Assembly (NCBI GenBank): GCA_022605425.2
Contig: JAKIMF020000001.1
Coordinates: 1,676,501-1,740,500 of the forward strand
Direction: 5' to 3'
Source: Hamiltosporidium tvaerminnensis
Lineage: Eukaryota > Microsporidia > Dubosqiidae
Length of the DNA stretch: 64,000 nucleotides
The notes under the pieces are model-generated. The model was not told the DNA's origin and did no database searches. It worked only from the letters and a program-made list of their open reading frames with translations. Position 1 is the first letter of the stretch; each line of letters begins with the position of its first letter. Positions 1 to 10,594 of this stretch are shown here, one piece after another. The translations under genes were made by a program, and so were the position numbers.

Positions 1-526
1 AATGAGATATTTGAAATATAAAGAAAATTATGTGAAAATTTAAATTTACATTATGAAGAAAACCTATATTTTGTAGTATCAAATTAATTTGATAGATATA
101 AAATATACAGATTCTACGTTTTTTTATAATGAGTAAAAGTAAATTTTCAATGACAAATTACTAAAATTTTTCTTTATTTAGATTCTAAAAATTAAATTTG
201 TAGATTTGAAAGATATTTTACAAATTGTAATCAATTCATAAAAAAATATTTCATAAGAAATTACAATATGTGCTTAGCATCTAACCAATTCTGACTGTAG
301 TCATTATTATTTTTACGAAAAATATATTTTAAAGGAAATTTATATTTTTATAAATTTTACATTTTTAATCTTGATACTAATCCTCAAATCAAATCAAAAA
401 AATTTAAATTAACTAAGTGTGTGATATTTTTACCTTAAATGACTTTTAGAATGGTTAAGGGTAAAAAAATCACTGAAATAAAATTTATATAAGCAAAACA
501 ATGTGTAAAATTACCCTCAAGTCAAT
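1..526. other. AT-rich intergenic, left edge
   Basis: No coding frame or RNA is recognised. The last 15 bases before the next gene carry an ACCC tract (about 513-517), which fits the microsporidian start-site signal of the CDC50-like gene. Confidence 0.6.
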
Positions 527-1378
527 ATGGAATATTTTCATAGATTAAAAAAACAAGTCTTAACACAGACATTACCTGGTAGATATAAAGAACGTCTCAG
601 TTATAAATCTTTGTTTTTTTATTGTTTTTTAGGAACCGTAAATTTAATATTGGGAATAATTTTAAGCAACACATATTCTCAAATAACAGAAATAGAAATA
701 CCATATAATAACAATGAATCACAAAAATTTTCCTTTTTTGTTCCTAAAAATATAAGCGGAACTGTTCTTTTTTATATAAAAATAGAAGATTTTTATCAAA
801 ACCATCTTTTCTATGCCAAAAGTTTAAATTATAATCAACTGGAAGGTAAAAATACTTCTAAGATATCATCATGTAGTCCCTTAGAAAGAACAGATGGAAC
901 GATTATATATCCATGTGGACTTATTGCAAATACATTTCTCCAAGATGGTTACAAGTTGTTTAAAAACAATGAAGAAATACCGATATCTACTCAAGATATA
1001 TCATGGAGTTCTGAAAAACGAAAAGTAGGTAAAACACAATATAATTTAAATCAGATTGTTGCACCACCTTTATGGACTCCATATGAAGAAGTACCAAATT
1101 TAAGTGTGAATTATAGATTTATAAATTGGATGAATATTGCAAGCTTTTCAAGTTTTAAAAAATTATATGGAAAAATTGATGGTCTTGAAAAGGGAGAATA
1201 TGAAATAATTATAGATTCAACTTTTCCTTTTGGTAAAAAATCTGTTTTTATTTCTGAACCTAGTTGGGCAGGTTCAAAAAATTTCTTTATATCTACTCTT
1301 TTTATGGTTACTGGTTCTTTTATAATTACCATCTCTTTTCTTTTAATTGTTAGAAAGTTTGTAAGAATAATTTTTTAG
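527..1378 (+). CDS. CDC50: CDC50/LEM3-family P4-ATPase flippase subunit
   Basis: This 283-aa protein belongs to the CDC50/LEM3 family, the obligate partner of P4-ATPase phospholipid flippases, needed for their exit from the ER and for lipid transport. The topology is typical: a cytosolic N-terminus, one membrane segment at about residues 29-47, a long lumenal/extracellular domain, and a second membrane segment at about 255-277. Family signatures are visible: YPCGLIANTF at 128-137 with the paired Cys 116/130, then WMNIASFSSFKKLYG, and a SWAGSKNFF stretch just before the second helix. It is shorter than yeast Lem3 (about 414 aa), mostly through a compact ectodomain, as usual for microsporidia. 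The start is the ATG about 10 bases after an ACCC tract. The family is secure; the particular flippase partner cannot be read from the sequence. Confidence 0.9.
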   Translation: MEYFHRLKKQVLTQTLPGRYKERLSYKSLFFYCFLGTVNLILGIILSNTYSQITEIEIPYNNNESQKFSFFVPKNISGTVLFYIKIEDFYQNHLFYAKSLNYNQLEGKNTSKISSCSPLERTDGTIIYPCGLIANTFLQDGYKLFKNNEEIPISTQDISWSSEKRKVGKTQYNLNQIVAPPLWTPYEEVPNLSVNYRFINWMNIASFSSFKKLYGKIDGLEKGEYEIIIDSTFPFGKKSVFISEPSWAGSKNFFISTLFMVTGSFIITISFLLIVRKFVRIIF

Positions 1379-3829
1379 AACAAAATTTGATATAATTATA
1401 TGAAATTTATAATAAATTATTGTAAAAAACCACATTTTATTTGATTCTTTTATAGTTTAAAGTATTATTTGATATAAATTATCTTTTTTCTGTGAATGTA
1501 AAAAACGCTTTTATTTTTAACTGCTAGATAATCGGATTTATTTAAAATTTCTGCATGTGCTTCATTCTTTGTTTTGTTATACATCAAAATATGGTTGCAA
1601 ACCTAAAGGTGAACTTACTGATATAGATAATATTTTGTGCTCATAAGAGCAAATACCAAATAAAAATATGAAACATAATGAAAGGATATTATTCATAAGC
1701 CTATAGCTTATTTGATCTGTTTTTACATATAAATACCGAAAATTTGTCTCTTAACTCTCACAGACTCCAAAACTACCAGAGATAAAACTCACTGTAATAA
1801 CCCATATATTTCTTCATAAAATTAATCTAATTTGCTCCTTTATGTTTATATATTCATATCAAAAAATATTAAAATAAGAACCACCTTGATAAATAAATTC
1901 CATATTATGGGAATTAACATCAGATCTTTGACTACGCTCTAGCCATATGGCTTATATATTTCATATCTACTGTTTATTGACTATAAAATTGAAAATGGCC
2001 CCTATGTAATACTATTGAATATTATAATCTTATTTATTTTGTTAATTTTATATATTAAGCGATGGTTTACACCACTATATTATCGTGAATAATTAATGAT
2101 CATTTTTTTTTTTAACCGCGAGAGACAACATTTTTATACCTTTTTTTTCTATAAATCTCTATATATTGACCACAGAAATGGAAATACCAGATGAGGTATA
2201 ATATGCAAACACGATTTTACAAGGATTTCGTTAGTTTTTTAGCAGCCAGATATGGCTATGGCAAAATTATTTAAATTTATGATTTAGCCTTCTGATCGGT
2301 CTTGATTTATAGATTTCTTGATATTTTTTTTACACAAATTATAATCCAAAGATAGAATTTCTGTAACGAAAAAATCTTTAAATTGGTGATTTTCTTTGCC
2401 CAAGTGAAACAATCAGCGCACAGTGGTACTAAAAAATATTTTTTGTGACAGATAAAATTTTTTAAAATATGAAGGCAAGTTAAACCAAAACTAAAATATC
2501 AAAAGTAATAAAAACTTTGGAATCTACCTATAATTGATATTCTCATTAGCCAAATATATTAGATCAACACAAATTATTTGAAAGGTATTCTAACGCTAGT
2601 AATTTTATTCGAATCGTTTTAGAAATGGGAATTAAAGATAGATATTTATTACATACTAAACAATTACGACATATTCCTTTTCTTTTATTTTTCACATGTT
2701 GCCTTCATTCTTTTATGAACTATAGATAAAAAATTGTGAATATCACAGGTTATTTTCCGATATAGTATTCAACGACTACATCAATTAAATGCTTTTTCTG
2801 TCTTAAACAAATTTCAGATCATCTAGCACTTAGTGTTTTGTCTATTTAAGATAATTACTTCTTTTTGGCAACGATAAATCAGAAGGCTTCTTATTCTCTT
2901 TCTTAGAATATAGCTTTTTCTGATTATTTGAAATAAAGTTAAAATAAATTTTATAGAATTATATTTTCGCCTAAAATTTTCCTTAAAAAACTATATAAAG
3001 GGAAAAAAATGAATCTTTATTACAAAGAAAGAAAAATATCAAAAAGCATATTGAATCACAAGGTAGAAAAAGGACTTTATTTTTATTTAAATAAAATATT
3101 TCGATAAATTTAATGTTTTTATTTGATAGATGACTAAGTTATACTTCTATTTTCAACGCTTTTTATTTAAATAAAATATTTCGATAAATTTAATGTTTTT
3201 ATTTGATAGATGACTAAGTTCCACATTTACATTCAACACTTTTTATTTTCTCAGGAGTTTTACAGACTTATAAAATTGTAAGCTTTTTTTCGATATAATG
3301 AGTTATCAACAATACACATTAATCGATATAAAGCCTAATACTTTTCATTATCGGTTTAATGAATATATATACTAAAATTTTTAGGCATATAAATTAGAAT
3401 AAAACAATTTAATGATAAGTTTCTACTCAAAACAGGAGTAAAGCAAATATTTTTTATAATTTTCTTAAAGGTATATTCTGCACTTGATTCTTAGAATTAT
3501 ATTATAATTAATAGAACTTCCTTGCACAAATATGAAAGAAAATTATAAATTAATTATATTTGATATGGCAAATATTATAGAATCAATATACCTATAAATC
3601 TATTATTCTTATTTTAGCAAATAAAGGCATAACTGGGTTTTTATATGAGATTATATAACAGTTAAATAAAGACATTTTTATTTTTGCTTTAAATAGCTAT
3701 TTTTTAAACGAACTATAACTCTTCTCTGTAAAATTTTAGTTTTTATCCGTTCAAAATTCACTATAAAAGTATTTTTTTGTAAAAAAGGACACAAAAAAAA
3801 TATAAAAATGATTTTATTTAGAAAATAAT
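1379..3829. other. AT-rich intergenic with an 80-bp duplication
   Basis: About 2.4 kb with no convincing gene on either strand. Its only clear structure is the 80-bp direct repeat at 3081-3240. A patch at 1550-1640 is slightly less AT-rich and may be decayed coding DNA, but I cannot assign it. Confidence 0.5.
3081..3240. repeat. Two-copy tandem repeat, 80-bp unit
   Basis: The segment from TTTTATTTAAATAAAATATT through GATGACTAAGTT is present twice in tandem, starting at 3081 and 3161. The first 60 bases are identical and the last 20 diverge. It looks like a simple local duplication in intergenic DNA. Confidence 0.9.
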
Positions 3830-4186
3830 TTACGCGTCTTCTTCGATGCCTTCCCAGCTATGAAAGCAACTACAACATACAAAGCAAACAGTAAGAGCTA
3901 CTTCTTGTTGTCTATCACGTTTTTGAAAATAACATGCATCTCTTCGATTGCATTTAGGGCAAGGTGCTAGATTTGTTCGAGGAAGAGTCGGATCTGAAAC
4001 CAAATCTTTAGAATGTGTACTATATGCATCATCTTTTACTTTAGTCATTCTATCATAATAAACTCTATACGATTTAGCATCCTCAAAGTGTTCACAATTC
4101 CTACACGCCATATACAATTTTTTTTCCGTTTTATCTTCCTTGGGATATAACATATTATGACACTCTTTACAAAATTCTTGATTCAT
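3830..4186 (-). CDS. RPB9: RNA polymerase II subunit RPB9
   Basis: This 118-aa two-zinc-ribbon protein is RPB9, the small Pol II subunit that affects start-site choice, elongation and proofreading (yeast form 122 aa). Ribbon 1 uses C6/C9 and C28/C31. Ribbon 2 uses C76/C79 and C104/C107, ending in CSCFHSW, the family's C-x-x-C-x-H-x-W pattern. The linker DPTLPRT at 65-71 is diagnostic of RPB9 and separates it from the paralogues RPA12 and RPC11, which carry a catalytic acidic hairpin absent here. On the coding strand a CCCC tract sits directly against the ATG (bases 4187-4190), supporting the start. eL42 lies just upstream on the same strand (its stop is at 4277); the two are separate genes. 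Confidence 0.95.
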   Translation of the reverse strand: MNQEFCKECHNMLYPKEDKTEKKLYMACRNCEHFEDAKSYRVYYDRMTKVKDDAYSTHSKDLVSDPTLPRTNLAPCPKCNRRDACYFQKRDRQQEVALTVCFVCCSCFHSWEGIEEDA

Positions 4187-4276
4187 GGGGAGAAAAATCT
4201 GTATAAAATTTAAATTTTCTTACAAAAAACAAAAACACTGTAAATATTGAAAAAAATTAAAAATAAAATAAGCGAT

Positions 4277-4622
4277 TTAATAAACCAAAGCCTCACCTCT
4301 TTGTTTCTTCTCACCTCCAAAGATAACATGCTTAGCTCTTTTCATAGGTTGTAATCTTTTCCTTTTGCATGTAACACACTCAAGTTTTAAAACAAGTTTT
4401 TTTGTTGTTTTGGCACTTCTACGTAGAATAGGTCTGGTCTGTCCTTTATAACCACGTTGCTTCAGTTTATATCTTCTGTTACCCTGTTTGGTTGGTTGAC
4501 TTTTTCCTTGTTTGTATTGAGATATCTTGTGTTCCGTGTGTGAATTACAACGCGGGCAATGAGAATTCTTTTTCTTTGGAATGTTTACCTATAATTAGAA
4601 TACGTTTACTAAAACTTACCAT
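4277..4622 (-). CDS. RPL42: 60S ribosomal protein eL42 (L36a/L44), spliced
   Basis: The gene is split: exon 1 is only the ATG (4620-4622), an intron occupies 4589-4619, and exon 2 runs 4588 down to 4277. Spliced, it gives 104 aa, the normal eL42 size. It starts MVNIPKKKNSHCPRC and contains the family's RRYKLKQRGYKGQT block, C12/C15 and C72/C75 of the zinc site, a KTTKK stretch and a basic C-terminus with FGGEKKQRGEAL. This protein sits at the E-site of the large ribosomal subunit. The start is confirmed by a CCCC tract about 4 bases upstream. The gene is missed by simple ORF calling because the initiator codon is separated from the rest. Strong call. Confidence 0.93.
4589..4619 (-). other. 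Spliceosomal intron, 31 nt, in eL42
   Basis: The intron begins GTAAGTTT immediately after the initiator ATG and ends CTAATTATAG. The CTAAT branch-type element lies only a few bases from the AG, the compact architecture known from microsporidia. Removing it restores the expected VNIPK N-terminus of eL42. Confidence 0.9.
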
Positions 4623-4694
4623 TTTATGGGGCTTTATATTTTTGTTTTAAATCTTTGAATTTTTATAAAAAGAAAACGTTGGGTCTCGTTAGAA

Positions 4695-4845
4695 AATAAA
4701 AAATCGGAAATATTTTTGTATAAAAAATGTAGGAATAAAAAAAATGTCGGTTTAGTCATTTTTAGAAAAGATAGAAAATTGGAAATATTTTTGTATAAAA
4801 AATGTAGGAATAAAAAAAATGTCGGTTTAGTCATTTTTAGAAAAT
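4695..4845. repeat. Two-copy 75-bp minisatellite upstream of eL42
   Basis: A 75-bp unit containing GGAAATATTTTTGTATAAAA occurs twice (marker starts at 4706 and 4781) with few differences. Since 75 is a multiple of three it keeps an open minus-strand frame, but that frame is low-complexity and I do not treat it as a gene. Confidence 0.85.
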
Positions 4846-5401
4846 AAAAAAAAATAATTTAATAGAAATAATAGAAAATTCAGTTCATAGTTAAACGTAA
4901 AATAATATTATAAAAAGGTAGTAAAAAACTAAGAAATTGTTAGTTCACTATGTCGTTAGAATAAATATTTGTTTAAAATGAAAGCAAAATTAGACGAAAA
5001 ATTTTGTTCAATTTAATCTAAAAAAAAAATATTTGGAAATTTTTTGAAATAGATAACAAAAATACAAAAATATTTTTGTTTTACGGTAAAAAATCTTTGT
5101 GCTATGAATAAAACTCAAGCTTAATGAGATCCAATGAATTATCAGATATTTTTATCTACATACAACAAAAATTTGAATTATTTATCAAAATATAAATTAT
5201 GTTTTGTTTGTTAAACAATTTACTTTAAATACTCGAAAAATAATTTTTTATTTACTTAAATTTTTTAATTTCAATTATTATTTACGAAAATTTTTATTCG
5301 AATTTTAAATATTTTTAAATTTTTATTTGAACCTATAATTATGATTATCAATGATTTAATTAGTAGGCTGTTTCATTTGTTCATAATATTTTATTACTTA
5401 C
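4846..5401. other. AT-rich intergenic
   Basis: No gene or RNA recognised on either strand. Confidence 0.6.
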
Positions 5402-5590
5402 GTTAAAAGAATATTTTGAATATTTCAAAAGATTTTTTAAGAAGATGAATGGTAGAATTTATAAGTTAAAAGAATATTTTGAATATTTCAAAAGATTTTT
5501 TAAGAAGATGAATGGTAGAATTTATAAGTTAAAAGAATATTTTGAATATTTCAAAAGATTTTTCAAGAAGATGAATGGTAGAATTTATTC
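5402..5590. repeat. Three-copy 63-bp minisatellite
   Basis: Units begin GTTAAAAGAATATTTTGAAT at 5402, 5465 and 5528 and are nearly identical. The 63-bp period creates an artificial repeating 21-residue frame on the plus strand (KEYFEYFKRFFKK). There is no start signal and no flanking protein, so I annotate DNA repeats rather than a gene. Confidence 0.9.
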
Positions 5591-6346
5591 TCTCAAATAT
5601 TTCGTTATAATTTTCAACTCAGCCTGTCATTTTGATAAAATTCATCTTGATGTGTAATATGAACTATATATAATGTTTAGATATATTTTGATATAAATTA
5701 AAATAAATATGTAAGAGCTTGAGCTTTATCGACTAACTTATTATTTGCTCGATCGAAAGTTCAGGAATTTAGGTGGCTTGTTATACGAATCCAACGAGAT
5801 TATCTCACAAAATCAGATTAATATGAAACCAAAACAAAATTACGATAAATATAAAAATGATTATTGCAAGTTTAGCGCCAAGTAGGGTCAAGTGCAGGTA
5901 CATCGTTAGAAAGCTCGAGCTTTCCAAGGATCTTAGCGTCTCATAATGAGTAAATTTGCAATAAAAACTTTTCAACTTAATTTTATCAAAAAGATCTAAA
6001 AAATATCTATCTTGACTATAAATATAAAGATTTTTATTCAGACAATTAATATTAATTCATTCACCTCCTTATAGAAGATAATTACTTTATATTTATAGAA
6101 GATAATTATTTATTGTATTTTAATATTCAAATAATCAGTGGATGATTCACATGTAGAATAAAGTAGATAATTTCCTTTTTAATGAATTTGTATTTGTAAT
6201 GACTTCAAAAATACAATGTATGAATCCTATCCTAATCACTACAATTACTTCATTTCAAAAAAACAATAAAAAAAATATTTTTTTTAGATGAAAACCTTGT
6301 TTTTTTATAAAAAAAATATTTTTATTTTTAAATTTGATACCCTTTA
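5591..6346. other. Intergenic with a less AT-rich island
   Basis: Mostly AT-rich. The stretch 5705-5960 is clearly richer in G and C, holds the 16-base perfect palindrome GAAAGCTCGAGCTTTC near 5912, and has a related AGCTTGAGCTTTATCG near 5716. I cannot assign it to a gene or RNA family. A 23-bp direct repeat (TTATAGAAGATAATTA) lies near 6070-6110. Confidence 0.5.
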
Positions 6347-6814
6347 ATGCATACGGTTGGATCAAGAGCATCTGCATGTTTAGGTTTTATCTTTAATGCT
6401 ACAACTGCTTTGATTGCAATGGTTGGTCTAGTTGGTTTCTTATTACAAAGATCACCACCCAACTCAGAATTTAAAGTACTGAAATATCAACCATATATGA
6501 CTTTAACACCACAATCATTTACATTTATTCCAAATATCGATCTTAAAGAAGAATTTAATCCAAATTTAAAACAAATATTTTTTTATGTAAAAGTTGTTTT
6601 CGGTAAAAATAAAGAAAATAGTGAAATGATTTGGAGTAAAATTGTAACAAGAAAAGATGAAAAAAAGTTCTTTGAAGCTATAAAAAGTAATTATCGTCTT
6701 AGTAATTTAGAATCTTATGAAACATTGGATTTTGAATTGAGAGGTTGTTATTTTCCCTATGTTGGAATGATTAGAGATATATGTTTTAAAACTTATATCT
6801 TCGATCAAAAATAG
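6347..6814 (+). CDS. SPC3: Signal peptidase complex subunit 3 (SPC22/23)
   Basis: This 155-aa protein matches SPC3/SPCS3, the single-pass type II subunit of the ER signal peptidase complex, required for cleavage of secretory signal peptides. The N-terminus (HTVGSRASACLGF) resembles the family's MNTVLSRANSLFAF start. A signal anchor covers about residues 9-33, followed by a lumenal beta-rich domain with NPNLKQIFFYVKVVF and MIWSKIV, equivalent to the family's WNVKQLFLYL and VLWDKIV. It is about 25 residues shorter than human SPCS3. The ATG lies 4 bases after an ACCC tract (6339-6342), which supports the start. It is a single gene with no linked partner. Confidence 0.9.
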   Translation: MHTVGSRASACLGFIFNATTALIAMVGLVGFLLQRSPPNSEFKVLKYQPYMTLTPQSFTFIPNIDLKEEFNPNLKQIFFYVKVVFGKNKENSEMIWSKIVTRKDEKKFFEAIKSNYRLSNLESYETLDFELRGCYFPYVGMIRDICFKTYIFDQK

Positions 6815-7276
6815 GAAATTAAATTCTTTGTTTTTTAAAAATTTTATCTTTCTGTTGTATTTCTAAAAAGACTTTTTAATGTTTAAAAGATGTTTTGCTT
6901 GAAATATTTAATTAACTGCTTTCTAATATAAATTTATACTTAAACAATTGTATTAAATTCAAAGTATTAATTTTATTTCTTTAAAAATAATTATATGTTG
7001 TATAAGCTGTTCAAATCTTCCTTTCTATCTTTGTATAAGTTTTTAATAGAATATGATATCAGATATTTATATGTGGTTTTTCTTTTATTTATAACATTAC
7101 AGTATATTTCAATTACTAATTTTAAATTTAATTTGAATAAATACGCTAGGAATATCAAACGGTATATTTTTTTAGTATTAAGACATTTCTATTATACCAA
7201 ATATCTATTATAATTTACGCTGTATATTATTTAAATTAAATAGAAACCTTTGTTTCATATATGTAATTATTTCAAA
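6815..7276. other. Short intergenic; weak membrane-like ORF
   Basis: An ATG-initiated frame of 72 codons at 6995-7213 would encode a Phe/Leu/Tyr-rich peptide with one hydrophobic stretch. It has no CCC start signal and no family resemblance; AT-rich DNA readily yields such frames. I do not call it a gene. Confidence 0.4.
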
Positions 7277-7999
7277 TTTATTTAAAAGTATAACATCTTT
7301 TTAAAATAGTGGCAAGTGTTAGATTTGTTTTCATGACATTAACGCAGTTCTAGGTTTAACATAAATAACTGCTACCCCAAGACTCCATCAGTAACTCCTG
7401 CAATACCTACTTCCCAAAGCTTTTCATCTACCAGGTGTGTAGAACCTAATTACTAGGCGAGGCAGTTGCCCGGAGTTCGTTAATGTCCGTTGCATGGAGT
7501 ATGATCGAAGTCCGAAGACCCTCGGGTTCTCCCAAGACTATGCAGCATTCCCACTTACTCTACACTTTCTGAACCTAATAAACTTCTAGCTAAGATATAT
7601 TTCAGAGATTTACATGGGTTTACCTAGACAGTGCAATGTCATACCAACAGGTATAACCTGCTACTTAGCTCTCCTGGCTTTAAAGGGTTTTATTTTTATA
7701 TCTCCCAGGCGATAAGTCTTCTAACCCGAGTGAGCAAGGCTAGGTTTCCATGCTTTTACATGGCAATTACCTACAATTTCAGCTGCGGTCTGCAATCTGG
7801 TTACGTAAAAAACTACAAATAAATTTGTTGAAAAAGTTTCTCCTTTTCTTAGACCTCTTCCCTTCATAACAACTCCCATGGAACAACCGAAGATGTAATG
7901 TGGTTGTATTCCCACGAAAAATTCAAACAATGATCCTCACACTAGTTTCACACACTCATTCCAAGCAGAAAGTTTTTTATGTGGTTATCCTCCCTCCAT
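7277..7999 (-). repeat. Element A, copy 1 (~720-bp GC-richer dispersed repeat)
   Basis: A long stretch far richer in G and C than its surroundings, shared with 13,358-14,087, 37,643-38,366 and, more diverged, 49,002-49,716. I orient the family so that it starts GGAGGGAGGATAACCACAT and ends AACACTTGCCACTGTTTTAA; this copy is in the opposite sense to the + strand. The outer boundaries agree between copies, so it is a defined mobile or formerly mobile unit. A 69-77-codon frame (HYIFGCSMGVVM...AWKPSLAHSG) stays open in three copies, but this may only reflect DNA similarity. No transposase, RT, tRNA head or poly(A) tail is recognised. Confidence 0.8.
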
Positions 8000-8689
8000 C
8001 CTGTAATTATTTCAAAACAGTATCTTTAAATAATATCTTGGTAATTTGAAATAAATTTACATTCATAGTTTTACAAATTTGTCAATTTAAAGATATTTTT
8101 TTTAGATAAAAAATCGAAGTAAATATAATATTTTAATACATAATCTCTTCTCAAAATAAGAATCTCACCTACTAGATTACAAATATTAACATAAGTCTTT
8201 ATTTCAATATCTAACTTAGTTTCGCAAAATCTTAACCAAAGATTTATCGAACTAAAATTTTAACCAATTTGTTCTTGAAATATATGCGCATACATATATA
8301 ATATAATACATAGCTATGAATGAATGGTGTTATAGCATCTATTTTATATATTTGAACACGATTTTCACGTTACATTGAAAATACTCATAATTTTGTTTCT
8401 TTTAATAGTTCAACAAATTCACAGAAGTGACCTACCTGCATATGGGTTTTTAAGTATTTCTTTCATTTTTTATCGTTAAAAAAGCTGCTGTAATTGATTT
8501 ATAAATTGTTTTCAGTTTTAGATAACCAGGAATTGTCTTTTGTAATTTTAATCCCTTTATATTGAGAAATATCTTAGTTCTATCAAGTTTATTCGTGAAA
8601 TTAGTTCTTAGTCTATTTTACCAATGTAACCACAAAATTAGCAAGAGTTAGTTATATTTTAGTTTGTAATTTTTCTGATTGAAATTTTT
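8000..8689. other. AT-rich intergenic
   Basis: Nothing recognised. Confidence 0.6.
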
Positions 8690-8935
8690 TAAAATTTTTA
8701 GCAACTTACTAATGCATTTCCTCTTTTACCTCTCGATGTAGAGGATGAACAACTTAAAATTTTCCAATTGCTTCTTTTAATCGTAGTTACTCGGGGATTA
8801 TAGGGACCGGCCAAAATATTCAATGTGGTTTATATCCCACCAAAATGTCAATAATAATTTTCAGTCTATTTCACACACACATTTACAACCATATAGTTTT
8901 TAATGTGGGTATCCTCTCTTCACCTCTTTTCAGAC
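8690..8935. repeat. Element C fragment, tail related to element A
   Basis: The segment contains CATTTCCTCTTTTACC with CTCGATGTAGAGGATGAAC, and ends with AATGTGGTTTATATCCCACC...TTTCACACACACATT...TGTGGGTATCCTCTCTTC. That end is a diverged version of the outermost ~110 bp of element A. A second fragment lies at 30,885-31,135, and a short piece of the left part lies in inverse sense at 16,085-16,165. Confidence 0.6.
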
Positions 8936-9549
8936 AACTCGAAATAAATTATTTATACTTAATTTGTATTCAATTTATATTCGGTTTATAATTAGTTAAT
9001 TTTGAAGAATATTCAACATATTACATGTTATAATCTAAGTAGATAAATATTATTTTGAACAATATTTTTTTGCAAAAGGTAGTAGTTATTAAATTGAATA
9101 GGAATGAATTATTCAATATTTTTAAAATATATTTATTAAAAAATAGAATGCAATCATAATTTATACTTGTAATGGAAGAAATATTTCAAAGGTTTTATCA
9201 TTTGAAAATTATCCCACAATTAAATAAATTAATTATAGTATTTTTCAATCTAAATTGCAATAAACAAAATTCAAATTGTAAGAATAATTTGAGGCATATT
9301 AATCCACGTAGTTAACTATCTTTTTGCTATTTTTGAAGCGATCAAACAGTCTCTAATAATTAAAAATTAAATTTTTTAATCGCCTCAAATTTTTGATAAA
9401 AACTTATTTACTAGAAAACTTCTTTAAATATCAAGATTATCGTAGTTGATCACAAAGCAAATATATTTTGGTATCAAAAAATATTTTACAAATTGAATTT
9501 TCCAGAAATATTGAAAAATTTAAAATGACCAATAATCAACTGCCCCTTT
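8936..9549. other. AT-rich intergenic upstream of RAD6
   Basis: No gene seen. A CCCC tract at 9543-9546 lies directly before the RAD6 start codon. Confidence 0.6.
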
Positions 9550-10014
9550 ATGTTAACACCCGCAAGAAGACGTTTAATGAAAGATCTTAGAAATATACAA
9601 GAAACAATTGATCAAAAACTATATGCTACACCTTTTGAAGATGATTTACTGATGTGGATTGCTGTGATATACGGTCCAGAAGATACACCATATGAAGATG
9701 GTACATTTACACTTCTGCTGATGTTTGACGAAACATATCCACAAAATCCGCCGGAAATTCGATTTTTAACAAAGATGTACCATCCAAATATTTACCAAAA
9801 TGGTGATTTATGTTTGGATATTCTAAAAAATCGATGGAGTCCAACCTATGATGTTTTAGCTATTCTTTTATCGATACAATCTCTTTTAAACGATCCAAAT
9901 GTAAGTTCACCTGCAAATCTAGAAGCTGCAAATTTACTTATTAAAGATGAAAAAATGTATTACAAAAAGGTTAGAGAAATTGTAGAAAATAGTTGGGTGG
10001 ATGGATGGACCTAA
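9550..10014 (+). CDS. RAD6: Ubiquitin-conjugating enzyme E2, RAD6/UBC2 type
   Basis: This 154-aa E2 carries ubiquitin as a thioester for transfer to lysines. The N-terminus TPARRRLMKDL matches the RAD6/UBE2A signature (STPARRRLM). The GPEDTPYEDGTF strand, HPN at 78-80, catalytic C88 in GDLCLDILKNRWSPTYDV, and PNVSSPANLEAA all fit RAD6 orthologues, including the C88 position. RAD6 enzymes act with RAD18 and BRE1 in post-replication repair and H2B ubiquitination; these partners are not in the window. Unlike yeast Rad6 there is no acidic tail, as in animal UBE2A. The ATG comes 3 bases after CCCC. Identity is strong. Confidence 0.95.
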   Translation: MLTPARRRLMKDLRNIQETIDQKLYATPFEDDLLMWIAVIYGPEDTPYEDGTFTLLLMFDETYPQNPPEIRFLTKMYHPNIYQNGDLCLDILKNRWSPTYDVLAILLSIQSLLNDPNVSSPANLEAANLLIKDEKMYYKKVREIVENSWVDGWT

Positions 10015-10131
10015 GAAAAATACCAATTGTAATATTTATTAAAATAGTTTTAAATATTTTATATCTTCTTTCATAAAATATGCTGTTTGCGTCAAAAAAA
10101 ATGTGGATATACATTACAAGGATATATTTAT

Positions 10132-10462
10132 AAACATTCTTATTTATTTTTAAAAGAGATTTCAATTTTCTATTCATATTATGTTTTTTTATTTTAAATA
10201 TTTTTTTGACATTCTTCCTTATTTTATAAAGAGATTTCAATTTTCTATTCATATTATGTTTTTTTATTTTAAATATTTTTTTGACATTCTTCTTTATTTT
10301 ATAAAGAGATTTCAATTTTCTATTCATATTATGTTTTTTTATTTTAAATATATTTTTTGACATTCTTCTTTATTTTATAAAGAGATTTCAATTTTCTATT
10401 CATATTATGTTTTTTTATTTTAAATATATTTTTTACATTCTTCTTTATTTTATAAAGAGATT
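10132..10462. repeat. 75-bp minisatellite, about 4.4 copies
   Basis: Units carrying AGAGATTTCAATTTTCTATT recur at 10155, 10230, 10305 and 10381, with a fifth partial at 10456, giving periods of 75, 75, 76 and 75. The minus strand reads as a repeating lysine-rich frame (KIKKHNMNRKLKSL). The 76-base step breaks it, there is no start signal, and I regard it as non-coding repeat DNA downstream of RAD6. Confidence 0.9.
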
Positions 10463-10594
10463 TTGCTTTAGTATTTTTTTTACTTTAAAGTGCTAATCAA
10501 CACATTTTCTTCGTTTTACAGTTGATTTTTTACTGTTTTTTTCTTTTGAAATTTTTTCAAAAATTCTATTTAATTTTTAAAAAAATTTGCCCCT

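Noticed and set aside
1995-2010. CCCCTATG, a perfect-looking start signal
   Set aside because: The ATG is followed at once by TAA, and no plausible intron rescues it. A similar false case is at 50,303-50,312.
4634-4834. 66-codon minus-strand frame with repeated MTKPTFFLFLHFLYKN
   Set aside because: Produced by the 75-bp minisatellite upstream of eL42; no start signal and no family.
5445-5657. 70-codon plus-strand frame with repeated MNGRIYKLKEYFEYFKRFFKK
   Set aside because: Produced by the 63-bp tandem repeat; frame stays open only because the period is a multiple of three.
6995-7213. 72-codon frame downstream of SPC3
   Set aside because: Same reasons: low-complexity hydrophobic composition and no start signal.
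7721-7930. Conserved short frame in element A (also 13,402-13,635 and 38,080-38,298) as a gene
   Set aside because: Conservation is no higher than that of the surrounding repeat DNA as far as I can judge by eye, the ends differ between copies, and copy 4 lacks it.
9971-10363. 130-codon minus-strand lysine-rich repeat frame overlapping the RAD6 3' end
   Set aside because: Minisatellite artefact on the opposite strand of a certain gene; one unit of 76 bp breaks the frame.
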